From: Candidatus Mediterraneibacter colneyensis
Lineage (GTDB): Bacteria; Bacillota; Clostridia; Lachnospirales; Lachnospiraceae
Length of the DNA: 23,384 bases
Assembly: GCA_019114745.1 (NCBI GenBank)
Contig: DXEY01000046.1
Coordinates: 1-23,384, forward strand
Direction of reading: 5' to 3'
The notes under the pieces are model-generated. The model saw only the letters and a list, made by a program, of their open reading frames with translations, ran no database searches and was not told the origin of the DNA. This document shows, piece by piece, positions 7,385 through 13,881 of this stretch (its first letter is position 1; each line of letters begins with the position of its first letter). Position numbers and translations under genes: made by a program.

Positions 7385-7431
7385 CAAAATAAAAAGCGGC
7401 CGCTTATAGATGTTTTCTATAAGTAACCGCT
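7385..7431 (-). terminator. Rho-independent terminator after lysR
   Basis: An interrupted stem begins five bases after the lysR stop codon. AGCGG (7395-7399) pairs with CCGCT (7427-7431), and CTTATAGA (7403-7410) pairs with TCTATAAG (7416-7423), closing a five-base loop and leaving a three-base internal bulge on each side. On the minus strand the stem is followed by TTTTTATTTT. This ends the yedF-selD-lysR transcript. Confidence 0.87.
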
Positions 7432-7435
7432 CTGT

Positions 7436-8332
7436 TTACAGATACATCTGCTTCACAGTCCTGATAAACTTGTCCGCCGCCGGCAGACTGGGATAACCGG
7501 AATCGAAGACCATGTTGATATCACGTTTCCCTCCGTTTGCCTCCAGCGGGAATCCCAGCAGTTTTCCCTCTGCGATCTCCTCGCTTGCGGCAAGCCCTGA
7601 CAGGATCGACACTCCCATCCCGCTGCCCACAGATCGCTTGATCGCCTCCTGGTTCTCCATGACGGCAGCGATATTAAGCATCTGCGGCTCAATCTGTCTC
7701 TGCGCCAGAATCCGCAGAGCTTCCTTTCTCGTGCCCGATCCTTCCTCTCTGAGGATCAGGGGCTCTTCTGTGATCCACGATACAATGTCCTTTCCTCTGC
7801 GGTTTCGGTACTTCTCCGCCGCCGGAGTGAGGACAATGAGTTCATCCTGATAAAACGGGATGTAAGTACAGCCGCCTCTCTCCAGCACTGTGCCGGTAAA
7901 TCCCACATCGGCTTTATGATCCATGATCATCTCCACGACGCCGCCGCTGTCCGTCTCGAACAGCTTGATCTGCTCTTCCGGATATTGCTTTCTGAACTCC
8001 GCCATAATACCCGGGAGAAGGTACTGGGCGGGTATGGTGGAGGCAGCGATCCTCAGGACGCTTCCGGAGCGCCTGCCGGCGATCCCGAACCACTCCTGTA
8101 TCTTCTGCTCCAGTTCCAGCATCTGTTCCGCATAGGCATACAGTTCTTTTCCGGCTTCCGACAGTGCGACGCCCTTTGTATTCCGTATCAGGAGACATGT
8201 GTTCAGTTCTCTTTCCAAAGAAGCGATATGGGCGCTCACCGTAGGCTGGGTGAGGTAAAGCTCTCTGGCTGCTGCGGAAAAACTCTTCGTCTCCGCCACC
8301 CGGACAAATGCCTCCAGTTGTTTCAGATTCAT
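7436..8332 (-). CDS. LysR-family regulator of the selenium locus
   Basis: The 298-residue protein has the canonical LysR N-terminal winged helix-turn-helix (residues 1-60: MNLKQLEAFVRVAETKSFSA, then ARELYLTQPTVSAHIASLE) and a periplasmic-binding-like effector domain (about 90-295). Its ATG overlaps the selD stop codon (ATGA), so it is translationally coupled to SelD and is the last gene of the yedF-selD-lysR unit. It is followed by a terminator, after which the desulfurase-yedE unit begins. LysR proteins beside selD and yedE have been noted in comparative genomics of selenium use. Control of the downstream unit and perhaps of its own promoter, with a sulfur or selenium compound as effector, is inferred; no effector can be read from the sequence. 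Confidence 0.92.
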   Translation of the reverse strand: MNLKQLEAFVRVAETKSFSAAARELYLTQPTVSAHIASLERELNTCLLIRNTKGVALSEAGKELYAYAEQMLELEQKIQEWFGIAGRRSGSVLRIAASTIPAQYLLPGIMAEFRKQYPEEQIKLFETDSGGVVEMIMDHKADVGFTGTVLERGGCTYIPFYQDELIVLTPAAEKYRNRRGKDIVSWITEEPLILREEGSGTRKEALRILAQRQIEPQMLNIAAVMENQEAIKRSVGSGMGVSILSGLAASEEIAEGKLLGFPLEANGGKRDINMVFDSGYPSLPAADKFIRTVKQMYL

Positions 8333-9393
8333 AATTTCCCTGCCTTTTTACACAGACGGATCACCGGATCGTCCACACCGCTGTCCGTCACTTTTCCGAC
8401 TACCGAAACTTTCGTCCCAAGTTCCGCACGCTCCAGTGCGTTTAAGAAGTCTCCCGCTTCGTCTTCCGGTACGGCAAACAACAGACCTCCGGAAGTCTGG
8501 GGATCGCTGACCAGGTCAACGTACACTTCCTCCACATCTCCGGCGTCCAGAATACGTCCGGCATGTTTCTGGTTCCGGTATGCCCCTCCGGGAATAAGTC
8601 CCATCTCGGCATACTCTTTTGCCCCCTGCATAAATGCAATTTGATCCACATATATCTCGATCGCCGCCCTGCTTGCGGATGCCATCTCCGAGCAGTGGCC
8701 CAGAAGCCCGAACCCGGTCACATCCGTACAGGCATGAACGGTGAACTTCCCGGCTGCCTCTTTCGCTTTGCGGTTTAATGTCGTCATCACGCGGATCACC
8801 TCCCGCTCTGACTCCCGGGATGCCATCTCTGCTTTTACGGCAGTGTTAACGATACCGCTCCCGAGCTGTTTGGTCAGGATCAGGACATCCCCCTTCCGGC
8901 ATCCGAAATTTTTATATATATAGTCCGGGTGTACGAGCCCGGTCACTGACAGTCCGTATTTCGGCACGTCGTCCTGTATGGAATGTCCTCCCACCAGCAC
9001 GGCTCCCGCCTCTCTCACTTTGTCAGCGCCTCCCCGCAGGATCTCTCCGAGAACGTCCGGATCAAGTTCTCCCGGGAAGCACACGATATTCAGAGCGATC
9101 TTCGGCTCTCCTCCCATGGCATACACATCGCTCAGCGCATTGGCTGCCGCCACCTGCCCGAAGGTATATGGATCATCCACCACGGGAGTAAAAAAGTCCA
9201 GTGTCTGTATCACCGCCGTATCATCCGTGATCCGGTACACTGCCGCATCATCGGACGTCTCGAATCCTACCAGCAGGCCGGGATCACTGAACTTCGGAAG
9301 CCTGTCCAGTACCCGCGACAGCGTGTCCGGCCCGATTTTGGCGGCACATCCACCGTGCTTTGCAAATTTTGTTAAACGTATCTCTTCCTGCAT
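8329..9393 (-). CDS. selD: Selenophosphate synthetase SelD
   Basis: The 354-residue enzyme makes selenophosphate from selenide and ATP, the activated Se donor for selenocysteine, selenouridine and the labile selenium cofactor of some Mo hydroxylases. The N-terminal active-site segment LTKFAKHGGCAAKI carries Cys16 (codon TGT, so not selenocysteine) and Lys19. It is followed by the PurM/SelD-type ATP-binding region (SDDAAV, TLDFFTPVVDDPY, ANALSDVYAMGG) and GGHSIQDD. The start at 9393 is preferred because AGGAGGT lies nine bases upstream and the protein then begins MQEEIRLTK, as SelD proteins do; a longer reading from 9516 adds 41 non-homologous residues over yedF. The ribosome binding site overlaps the yedF stop, and the end overlaps the lysR start. 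Confidence 0.97.
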   Translation of the reverse strand: MQEEIRLTKFAKHGGCAAKIGPDTLSRVLDRLPKFSDPGLLVGFETSDDAAVYRITDDTAVIQTLDFFTPVVDDPYTFGQVAAANALSDVYAMGGEPKIALNIVCFPGELDPDVLGEILRGGADKVREAGAVLVGGHSIQDDVPKYGLSVTGLVHPDYIYKNFGCRKGDVLILTKQLGSGIVNTAVKAEMASRESEREVIRVMTTLNRKAKEAAGKFTVHACTDVTGFGLLGHCSEMASASRAAIEIYVDQIAFMQGAKEYAEMGLIPGGAYRNQKHAGRILDAGDVEEVYVDLVSDPQTSGGLLFAVPEDEAGDFLNALERAELGTKVSVVGKVTDSGVDDPVIRLCKKAGKL

Positions 9394-9407
9394 TCCGGCA
9401 TCACCTC

Positions 9408-10055
9408 CTATGGGCGTATCACGTTCACAGCGCTCTGCAGTGTCTCCACGATGCTGTACATATTGGTCACACCGCCCACTGCCAGCTTGTCCTTGATCCC
9501 GTAGTAATCCAGACATGTCCCGCAGGTCATGATCTCAACGCCCTGATCAGCCAGCGTTTTCAGGTCTTCCAGACACTCGGAACCCTCGACGGTCAGTTTC
9601 GCACCTCCGTTGTAAAAGATCATCTTATCCGGCAGGTCGTCAAGCTGAGTGACTGCAAAGATAAAGCTCTTCATAAGGATATGTCCCAGCTCGTCGCTCC
9701 CGTCTCCCATGCGGTCGGAAGACACAGCCACAACCGTACCAAGACAGGTCCGGCATCCCGCTTCCGCTGTGCTCTCCTGCGCGCTCTGCCTGTTCTTTGC
9801 TCCGCTATTGCTTTTGCCGGCATTCTCCGCTGCCTCTTCTCCCACTGTGATCAGGATCCGGTATTTCTTCTCTCCAAGCTGTTCCGACTGCGCGGATGCT
9901 CCGGAACTCTTTGCCATCTTCGTCACATTTTTTACCGCTGTCTCGTTGTCCACCAGCACCTCGATCTCGCCGGCTCCGGTCATCTCACCCAGCGCTTTCT
10001 TTGTCTTTACCACAGGGATTGGGCACACATCCCCCATCGCATCTACTGTGATCAT
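9408..10055 (-). CDS. yedF: Selenium metabolism protein YedF (TusA domain plus DsrE-like domain)
   Basis: The 215-residue protein has an N-terminal TusA-like domain (1-72) with Cys11 in GDVCPIPV, a Ser/Ala-rich linker (about 73-98), and a C-terminal DsrE-like domain (about 100-215). The latter carries CRTC (101-104) and the motif MTCGTCLDYYG (Cys178, Cys181). This two-domain layout is that of the YedF protein found with selD and is absent from ordinary TusA proteins. It is the first gene of yedF-selD-lysR. An ATG at 10064 lies flush against AGGAGG, so the ATG at 10055, nine bases from it, is the likelier start. It probably presents selenium to SelD or to a later acceptor; its chemistry has not been settled. 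Confidence 0.93.
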   Translation of the reverse strand: MITVDAMGDVCPIPVVKTKKALGEMTGAGEIEVLVDNETAVKNVTKMAKSSGASAQSEQLGEKKYRILITVGEEAAENAGKSNSGAKNRQSAQESTAEAGCRTCLGTVVAVSSDRMGDGSDELGHILMKSFIFAVTQLDDLPDKMIFYNGGAKLTVEGSECLEDLKTLADQGVEIMTCGTCLDYYGIKDKLAVGGVTNMYSIVETLQSAVNVIRP

Positions 10056-10095
10056 TCTACTCATCCTCCTTTAAACGCGTGCCTTCTGTGCGGTA

Positions 10096-10124
10096 AGTAT
10101 ATCACATCCTTTCTCTTTCGTCCA
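10096..10124 (-). promoter_or_regulatory. Candidate promoter of yedF-selD-lysR
   Basis: On the minus strand TGGACG (10119-10124) is followed after 17 bases by TATACT (10096-10101), which is preceded by TG and one base (extended -10). Matches to the consensus are 4/6 and 5/6. Transcription would start about 34 bases before the yedF ATG. Its -35 directly abuts the -35 of the divergent plus-strand promoter. Confidence 0.5.
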
Positions 10125-10154
10125 TTGCCCTCCCCGTCCTTCCTGTGCTATAAT
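10125..10154 (+). promoter_or_regulatory. Candidate promoter of the methyltransferase gene
   Basis: TTGCCC (10125-10130) and a perfect TATAAT (10149-10154) lie 18 bases apart. The start codon at 10190 follows a leader of about 30 bases containing an AAGAAAGGAA ribosome binding site. The strong -10 makes this the most credible plus-strand promoter in the window. Confidence 0.58.
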
Positions 10155-10189
10155 CAGTTGAACATATGATAAGAAAGGAAACATGATAT

Positions 10190-11047
10190 ATGTGGGTTGC
10201 CGACAACTGGAAAGATTATGAAGTTATAGACTGCTCTGAGGGAGAAAAACTGGAACGCTGGGGAGATTATATCCTTGTAAGGCCGGATCCCCAGGTCATC
10301 TGGAGTACGCCGAAAAACCACCGCGGATGGAAACACCGGAACGGACATTACCACCGCAGCAAAAAAGGCGGAGGAGAATGGGAATTTTTCAGCCTTCCAA
10401 AACAATGGCAGATCCATTATGGTTCTCTTACTTTTAATCTGAAACCATTCAGTTTCAAACATACAGGGCTCTTTCCCGAGCAGGCGGCGAACTGGGACTG
10501 GTTTTCCGAAAAGATCCGCCAGGCGGGCAGACCGGTCAAAGTGCTGAACCTTTTCGCATACACCGGAGGCGCAACGCTTGCAGCGGCGGCTGCGGGTGCG
10601 CACGTCACCCATGTAGACGCCTCGAAAGGGATGGTCACCTGGGCGAAAGAGAACGCGGTCTCCTCGGGGCTCAAAGACGCGCCGATCCGCTGGCTCGTCG
10701 ATGACTGCGTCAAATTTGTAGAGCGGGAGATCCGCCGCGGCAACAGCTATGACGCCATCATCATGGATCCTCCCTCTTACGGGAGAGGCCCGAAAGGAGA
10801 AATCTGGAAGATCGAAGATATGATCCATCCGCTGATCAGTCTCTGTACCCGGATCTTATCCAAAGACCCGCTGTTCTTTCTGGTCAACTCCTATACCACG
10901 GGACTGGCTCCGGCAGTGCTGACTTATATGATCGCCACAGAGCTCAAGCCCTGGGGCGGATCCGTCGAATCCCAGGAGATCGGGCTTCCCGTGACAGAGA
11001 GCGGGCTGATCCTTCCATGCGGGGCTGCCGGAAGATGGCAGGCGTAA
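10190..11047 (+). CDS. RlmI/Methyltrans_SAM-type SAM-dependent methyltransferase
   Basis: The 285-residue protein has a class I methyltransferase domain. SAM motif I is LNLFAYTGGATLAAAAAG (119-136), the acidic ribose-binding residue is Asp143 (THVDASKGM), and motif IV is DPPSYGRGPKG (193-203). The wider pattern VLNLFAYTGG...DPPSY is that of the RlmI-like group of 23S rRNA cytosine C5 methyltransferases. However, the short N-terminal part here shows no clear PUA domain, so the RNA target is uncertain. An ATG at 10183 is in another frame that soon stops; the frame opening MWVADNWKDY at 10190 is the real one. It is divergent from the selenium locus and 45 bases upstream of a membrane protein gene. 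A housekeeping role in rRNA modification is likely. Confidence 0.85.
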   Translation: MWVADNWKDYEVIDCSEGEKLERWGDYILVRPDPQVIWSTPKNHRGWKHRNGHYHRSKKGGGEWEFFSLPKQWQIHYGSLTFNLKPFSFKHTGLFPEQAANWDWFSEKIRQAGRPVKVLNLFAYTGGATLAAAAAGAHVTHVDASKGMVTWAKENAVSSGLKDAPIRWLVDDCVKFVEREIRRGNSYDAIIMDPPSYGRGPKGEIWKIEDMIHPLISLCTRILSKDPLFFLVNSYTTGLAPAVLTYMIATELKPWGGSVESQEIGLPVTESGLILPCGAAGRWQA

Positions 11048-11092
11048 CACGAGATAGTATTTCTGAACTGTTTGTACAAAAGAGGGGGAAAA

Positions 11093-11638
11093 ATGAATCA
11101 AAACATCCGCAAAAAACTTACTGAGTATTATCTGTACTTTATGCTGTACTCCATCATCGGATGGATCTATGAAGTATTTCTGGAAGTCGTAGTATACCGA
11201 TGGGGCTTCTCCAACAGAGGCGTGCTCTTTGGCCCATGGTGCATCATCTACGGCGTGGGCGCCCTGATCCTCATCTTCTCTCTGGGCGGCCTGCAGAAAA
11301 AACGCCTCTATATCGGAAAAGTACTGATCACGCCGGTACTTGTATTTATCGGCATCGTTGTCATCACAACGGTACTGGAGCTTATCGGCAGCTATATCAT
11401 GGAGTTTACGCAGGGCGGATGGCTCTGGGATTACCGCAGATTTGCCTTCAATTTTGAAGGGCGCATCGCCTTAAATCCCAGCATCCGTTTCGGCATCGGG
11501 GGCATGATCTTTCTGTATGTGCTCCAGCCGCTGTTCCGGAAGCTGACGGAAAAAATGCCCGAAAAAGTATTCTATGCAGTCAGCCTGACCCTGCTTGTTC
11601 TTTTTCTCGCAGATATCATCTACACATATTTTCTTTGA
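11093..11638 (+). CDS. CmpB-type (putative ABC-transporter type IV) membrane protein
   Basis: The 181-residue integral membrane protein has about five hydrophobic segments (roughly residues 13-34, 44-66, 78-100, 130-148 and 160-180). It carries the conserved elements LYSIIGWIYEV, SNRGVLFGPWCIIYG, GWLWDYRRFAFNFEGRIAL and NPSIRFG, which fit the family known as putative ABC-transporter type IV / CmpB, common in Lachnospiraceae. The ATG at 11093 follows AGAGGGGG directly; a TTG seven codons upstream is not needed. The stop codon at 11636-11638 abuts the stop of the convergent sirtuin gene with no base between and no terminator between them. Despite the family name, no ATPase or other transporter part lies nearby, so its function is unknown. 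Confidence 0.85.
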   Translation: MNQNIRKKLTEYYLYFMLYSIIGWIYEVFLEVVVYRWGFSNRGVLFGPWCIIYGVGALILIFSLGGLQKKRLYIGKVLITPVLVFIGIVVITTVLELIGSYIMEFTQGGWLWDYRRFAFNFEGRIALNPSIRFGIGGMIFLYVLQPLFRKLTEKMPEKVFYAVSLTLLVLFLADIIYTYFL

Positions 11639-12367
11639 TTACCTGATCTGGATCTTCTCCATGATCTCACCGATCGGCGCGGCAATGGACAGCTCCGCAC
11701 GGACTGTCTTTGCTGTCGCCGATTTGTTGATCACTGCCAGATGCTTTCCTCTGAAATAATCGATAAATCCCGCCGCGGGATATACAACAAGAGAAGTCCC
11801 GCCGATGATCAGCGTATCCGCTTCCGCGATCGCCTGCACGGCGCCCCGGATCACATCCTGGTCGAGACCTTCTTCATACAGCACCACATCCGGTTTGATC
11901 AGCCCGCCGCACCCGCAGCGGGGAACCCCGTCAGACTCCTTAACATATCCTGCGTCATAAAACTTCCCGCATTTCATACAATAATTCCTGTGGATGCTCC
12001 CGTGCAGTTCATAAACGCGCCTGCTGCCTGCCGCCTGATGGAGACCGTCTATATTCTGGGTTACCACCGCAGTGAGCCTGCCCGCCGCTTCAAGTTCCGC
12101 CAGCTTCACATGGGCGGGATTGGGCTTTGCATCCAGGCACATCATTTTCTCCTTATAGAACTCGTAAAAGGCTTCCGGATATTTCGTAAAAAAGCTGTGG
12201 CTTACGACCTGTTCCGGCGAATACTTATACTTCTGGTGGTAGATTCCGTCCGCACTTCTGAAATCCGGTATCCCGCTCTCCGTAGATACGCCTGCTCCCC
12301 CGAAAAAGACGATCCTCCTGCTGTCGTCTATGATCTTCTGGAGCTGTTCTGTTTCCTTCTCATACAT
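11639..12367 (-). CDS. Sir2-family NAD-dependent protein deacylase
   Basis: The 242-residue sirtuin is complete. It has NAD-binding GAGVSTESGIPDFRS (24-38), QNIDGLH (104-110) with Asn105/Asp107, and the catalytic His122 in ELHGSIHRN. A zinc ribbon is formed by Cys130, Cys133, Cys151 and Cys153, and the C-terminal motif is GGTSLVVYPAAG (189-200). It removes acetyl or other acyl groups from protein lysines using NAD, yielding nicotinamide and O-acyl-ADP-ribose. The start at 12367 has AGGAGG eight bases upstream; an upstream in-frame start at 12400 lacks it. The gene follows the HD-domain gene after 41 bases, probably in one transcript, and ends back-to-back with the convergent membrane protein gene. 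Confidence 0.95.
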   Translation of the reverse strand: MYEKETEQLQKIIDDSRRIVFFGGAGVSTESGIPDFRSADGIYHQKYKYSPEQVVSHSFFTKYPEAFYEFYKEKMMCLDAKPNPAHVKLAELEAAGRLTAVVTQNIDGLHQAAGSRRVYELHGSIHRNYCMKCGKFYDAGYVKESDGVPRCGCGGLIKPDVVLYEEGLDQDVIRGAVQAIAEADTLIIGGTSLVVYPAAGFIDYFRGKHLAVINKSATAKTVRAELSIAAPIGEIMEKIQIR

Positions 12368-12408
12368 CCTGCTCTCCTCCTTCCAACAGTCCTGCAGCAC
12401 TGTTCTTC

Positions 12409-13023
12409 TCAGTCTGCCTTAAGATGTCCCTCTGCGATATGCTTATCCATGATCTCCAGCATCTTCTCCCAGACGATCTCCGACGTATCCGGGATCCGCT
12501 CATTGCGCCTGCACACCTGGGATTTATGTACGCCGTGCTCTTCCCAGCTTCTTCCCTCCGAGGCGTCGTTTAATAGAAGGGGCTGAAAATTGTCCAGCAG
12601 ATGGGCAAACTTTGCATCTGCGGTCTCGTACTCCTCAAACTCATCCCAGAGGCTTCGGAAATACGCCCCCTGGTCTTCGGGAAGGAGCCCGAAGATCCGC
12701 GTGGCAGCCTTCACTTCCCGCTCCCGTTTCGTCGCGGCTCCTGCGGCGTCGTAAGCATACGTATCCCCCGCGTCGATCTCGACAAGGTCATGGATCAGCA
12801 CCATGATCATCACTTTCGCCAGATCGACCTCCTCCTTCATATGCTCCTTTAAAAGCACGGCAGACAGCGCGAGATGCCAGGAATGTTCCGCGTCATTCTC
12901 CTTGCGCTGCCCGTCTGCCAGATACGTCTGGCGGAAGATATTTTTCACTTTATCCACTTCAATGATAAATCTGATCTGTTTCTCCAGCCGTTTTCTCTGC
13001 TCAGTGTTCTGCTTTTGTTCCAT
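12409..13023 (-). CDS. HD-domain phosphohydrolase, YfbR-like 5'-nucleotidase family
   Basis: The 204-residue protein has the HD-domain metal ligands in order: His47 (DAEHSWH), His78-Asp79 (MVLIHDLVEIDAGDT) and Asp144 (FAHLLDNFQPLLL). The pattern N-D-x-E-H-S-W-H followed by HDLVEIDAGD is characteristic of the HD hydrolase group that includes E. coli YfbR, a 5'-deoxynucleotidase. A role in nucleotide turnover is therefore likely but not proven; some relatives have other phosphomonoester substrates. An ATG at 13023 follows GGAGATGGGCGGAT. A promoter with an extended -10 lies about 40 bases upstream, and the sirtuin gene follows, so both may be co-expressed. N-terminal residues 1-15 are charged and glutamine-rich. 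Confidence 0.88.
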   Translation of the reverse strand: MEQKQNTEQRKRLEKQIRFIIEVDKVKNIFRQTYLADGQRKENDAEHSWHLALSAVLLKEHMKEEVDLAKVMIMVLIHDLVEIDAGDTYAYDAAGAATKREREVKAATRIFGLLPEDQGAYFRSLWDEFEEYETADAKFAHLLDNFQPLLLNDASEGRSWEEHGVHKSQVCRRNERIPDTSEIVWEKMLEIMDKHIAEGHLKAD

Positions 13024-13058
13024 ATCCGCCCATCTCCGTTTCTTATGATCTGCTTATT

Positions 13059-13086
13059 ATTTTACCACAGTTTTATGGAAAATCAA
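13059..13086 (-). promoter_or_regulatory. Candidate promoter of the HD-domain/sirtuin unit
   Basis: On the minus strand TTGATT (13081-13086) and TAAAAT (13059-13064) are 16 bases apart, with TG plus one base before the -10 (extended -10). The leader would be about 29 bases. The -35 lies inside the T-run of the upstream terminator, so the two signals overlap. Confidence 0.5.
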
Positions 13087-13140
13087 AAGCTGCCCCCTCC
13101 CTCCGGGATATCATAAGATAGCCCGTAAGGAAGGAACAGC
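13079..13140 (-). terminator. Rho-independent terminator after the H1-like gene
   Basis: A long hairpin spans 13089-13140. A 19-position outer stem (all paired, counting G-U, but one A/G mismatch) begins GCTG and closes GCAGC, and is extended by a TATC/GATA stem with a TTAT loop. On the minus strand it is followed by TTTTGATTTT. It lies 24 bases after the stop of the 13164-13730 gene. The other strand has no T-run. Confidence 0.8.
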
Positions 13141-13163
13141 TCATGCGTTCTTTCACTCTGTTA

Positions 13164-13730
13164 TTACAGTACGACTTTTCCTGTCGTATTGCCGTTTACT
13201 ACATAGTAAGCAGCGGATTCTTCCGGTTTCAGATAGATCTGTACGTCTTTGATGTCGTCTACGTTGTTGTTCAGGTCATATGTCCAGATATCTTTTACTT
13301 TCTGAAGGATCTCTTCCTGTGTGTACTCCTTGCCGGAGAACTGAAGGAACATCTCCATCTTAATCTCAGTTTTCTTAGCAGCCGTCTTTTTCGTCGTTGT
13401 CTTCTTCGCAGCCGTCTTTTTCGCAGTTGTCTTTGCTGCTGTGCTCTTAGCTGCTGTTTTTGCTGCCGGTTTCTTTGCTGCGGTCTTTTTAGCCGCTGTT
13501 TTCTTTGCAGTAGTTGTCTTTTTCTCTTCTGTCTTTTCTGCCGGTGTATCTACTAACACTGCTGCCTTTGTCTCCAGCTTTTTCGTAGTGTCTTTCTTTG
13601 TCTCGATTGCCTTCGCTGTCTCAGCCTTCGCCGGTTCTGCTTTCACTTCTTTTGCTGCTGCTTTTGCCGGCTCTGCCTTTGCTGTCTTCGCTGTTGTCTT
13701 TGCCGTTGAATTTGTTTTCTTTACTGCCAT
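13164..13730 (-). CDS. Histone H1-like Lys/Ala-rich protein with DUF6465-like C-terminal domain
   Basis: The 188-residue protein has two parts. Residues 1-121 are low-complexity Lys, Ala, Thr, Glu and Pro, becoming strongly basic at 71-121, where TAAKK/TTAKK units repeat much as in histone H1 tails or the tails of actinobacterial HupB. Residues 122-188 form a compact domain (IKMEMFLQFSGKEYTQEEIL, then QKVKDIW and AAYYVVNG) that resembles, from memory, DUF6465 of Lachnospiraceae. No signal peptide or membrane segment is seen. It is a single-gene unit with its own consensus-like promoter, a hairpin-bearing leader, AGGAGGG eight bases before the ATG and a strong terminator. Binding to DNA or RNA through the tail is inference; the C-domain function is unknown. 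Confidence 0.85.
   Translation of the reverse strand: MAVKKTNSTAKTTAKTAKAEPAKAAAKEVKAEPAKAETAKAIETKKDTTKKLETKAAVLVDTPAEKTEEKKTTTAKKTAAKKTAAKKPAAKTAAKSTAAKTTAKKTAAKKTTTKKTAAKKTEIKMEMFLQFSGKEYTQEEILQKVKDIWTYDLNNNVDDIKDVQIYLKPEESAAYYVVNGNTTGKVVL
13368..13520 (-). repeat. Degenerate in-frame repeats encoding (T/A)AKK units
   Basis: Codons 71-121 of the H1-like protein consist of imperfect units of about five codons (lysine pair, two or three alanine/threonine codons), seen on the plus strand as recurring TTTCTTnGCnGC. The units differ at third positions, so the array is old or under codon-level drift rather than a fresh expansion. Confidence 0.75.
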
Positions 13731-13770
13731 ACTTGTCCCTCCTAAAATAATACACCAAGTATTTGCGATC

Positions 13771-13793
13771 CCGGCACAGGCAGCCTGTGCCGG
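13771..13793. other. Perfect 10-bp stem-loop in the leader of the H1-like gene
   Basis: CCGGCACAGG and CCTGTGCCGG are separated by three bases, making a perfect GC-rich hairpin. It lies about 35-55 bases below the predicted transcription start and about 40 bases before the start codon at 13730. No T-run follows on the minus strand, so it is not a classic attenuator. It may stabilise the mRNA, bind a protein, or be a DNA dyad operator. Confidence 0.8.
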
Positions 13794-13833
13794 AAATCAT
13801 AGTATTCAACTCAATCCTCAAGTTCCATAGGGG

Positions 13834-13862
13834 ATTGTACATCATTTTCCTGAAAAGGTCAA
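13834..13862 (-). promoter_or_regulatory. Promoter of the H1-like gene
   Basis: On the minus strand TTGACC (13857-13862) and TACAAT (13834-13839) are separated by exactly 17 bases. Each differs from the consensus at one position. This is the best match to a housekeeping sigma promoter in the window and predicts a leader of about 97 bases. Confidence 0.72.
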
Positions 13863-13881
13863 ATTTTTTTACATTTCTTTA

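Noticed and set aside
9343..9351. Selenocysteine in the SelD active site
   Set aside because: The active-site codon in GGCAAKI is TGT (cysteine), not TGA, so no recoding is needed.
9394..9516. Longer SelD N-terminus starting at 9516
   Set aside because: The extra 41 residues lie over the yedF end in another frame, have no SelD similarity, and the ATG at 9393 has AGGAGGT at proper spacing.
10154..10828. 224-codon minus-strand frame opposite the methyltransferase gene
   Set aside because: The plus-strand frame has complete methyltransferase motifs, a promoter and a ribosome binding site; the minus frame has none of these.
13368..13520. CRISPR-like or satellite array
   Set aside because: The repeats are codon-phased, degenerate and encode a continuous Lys/Ala tail; there are no unique spacers.
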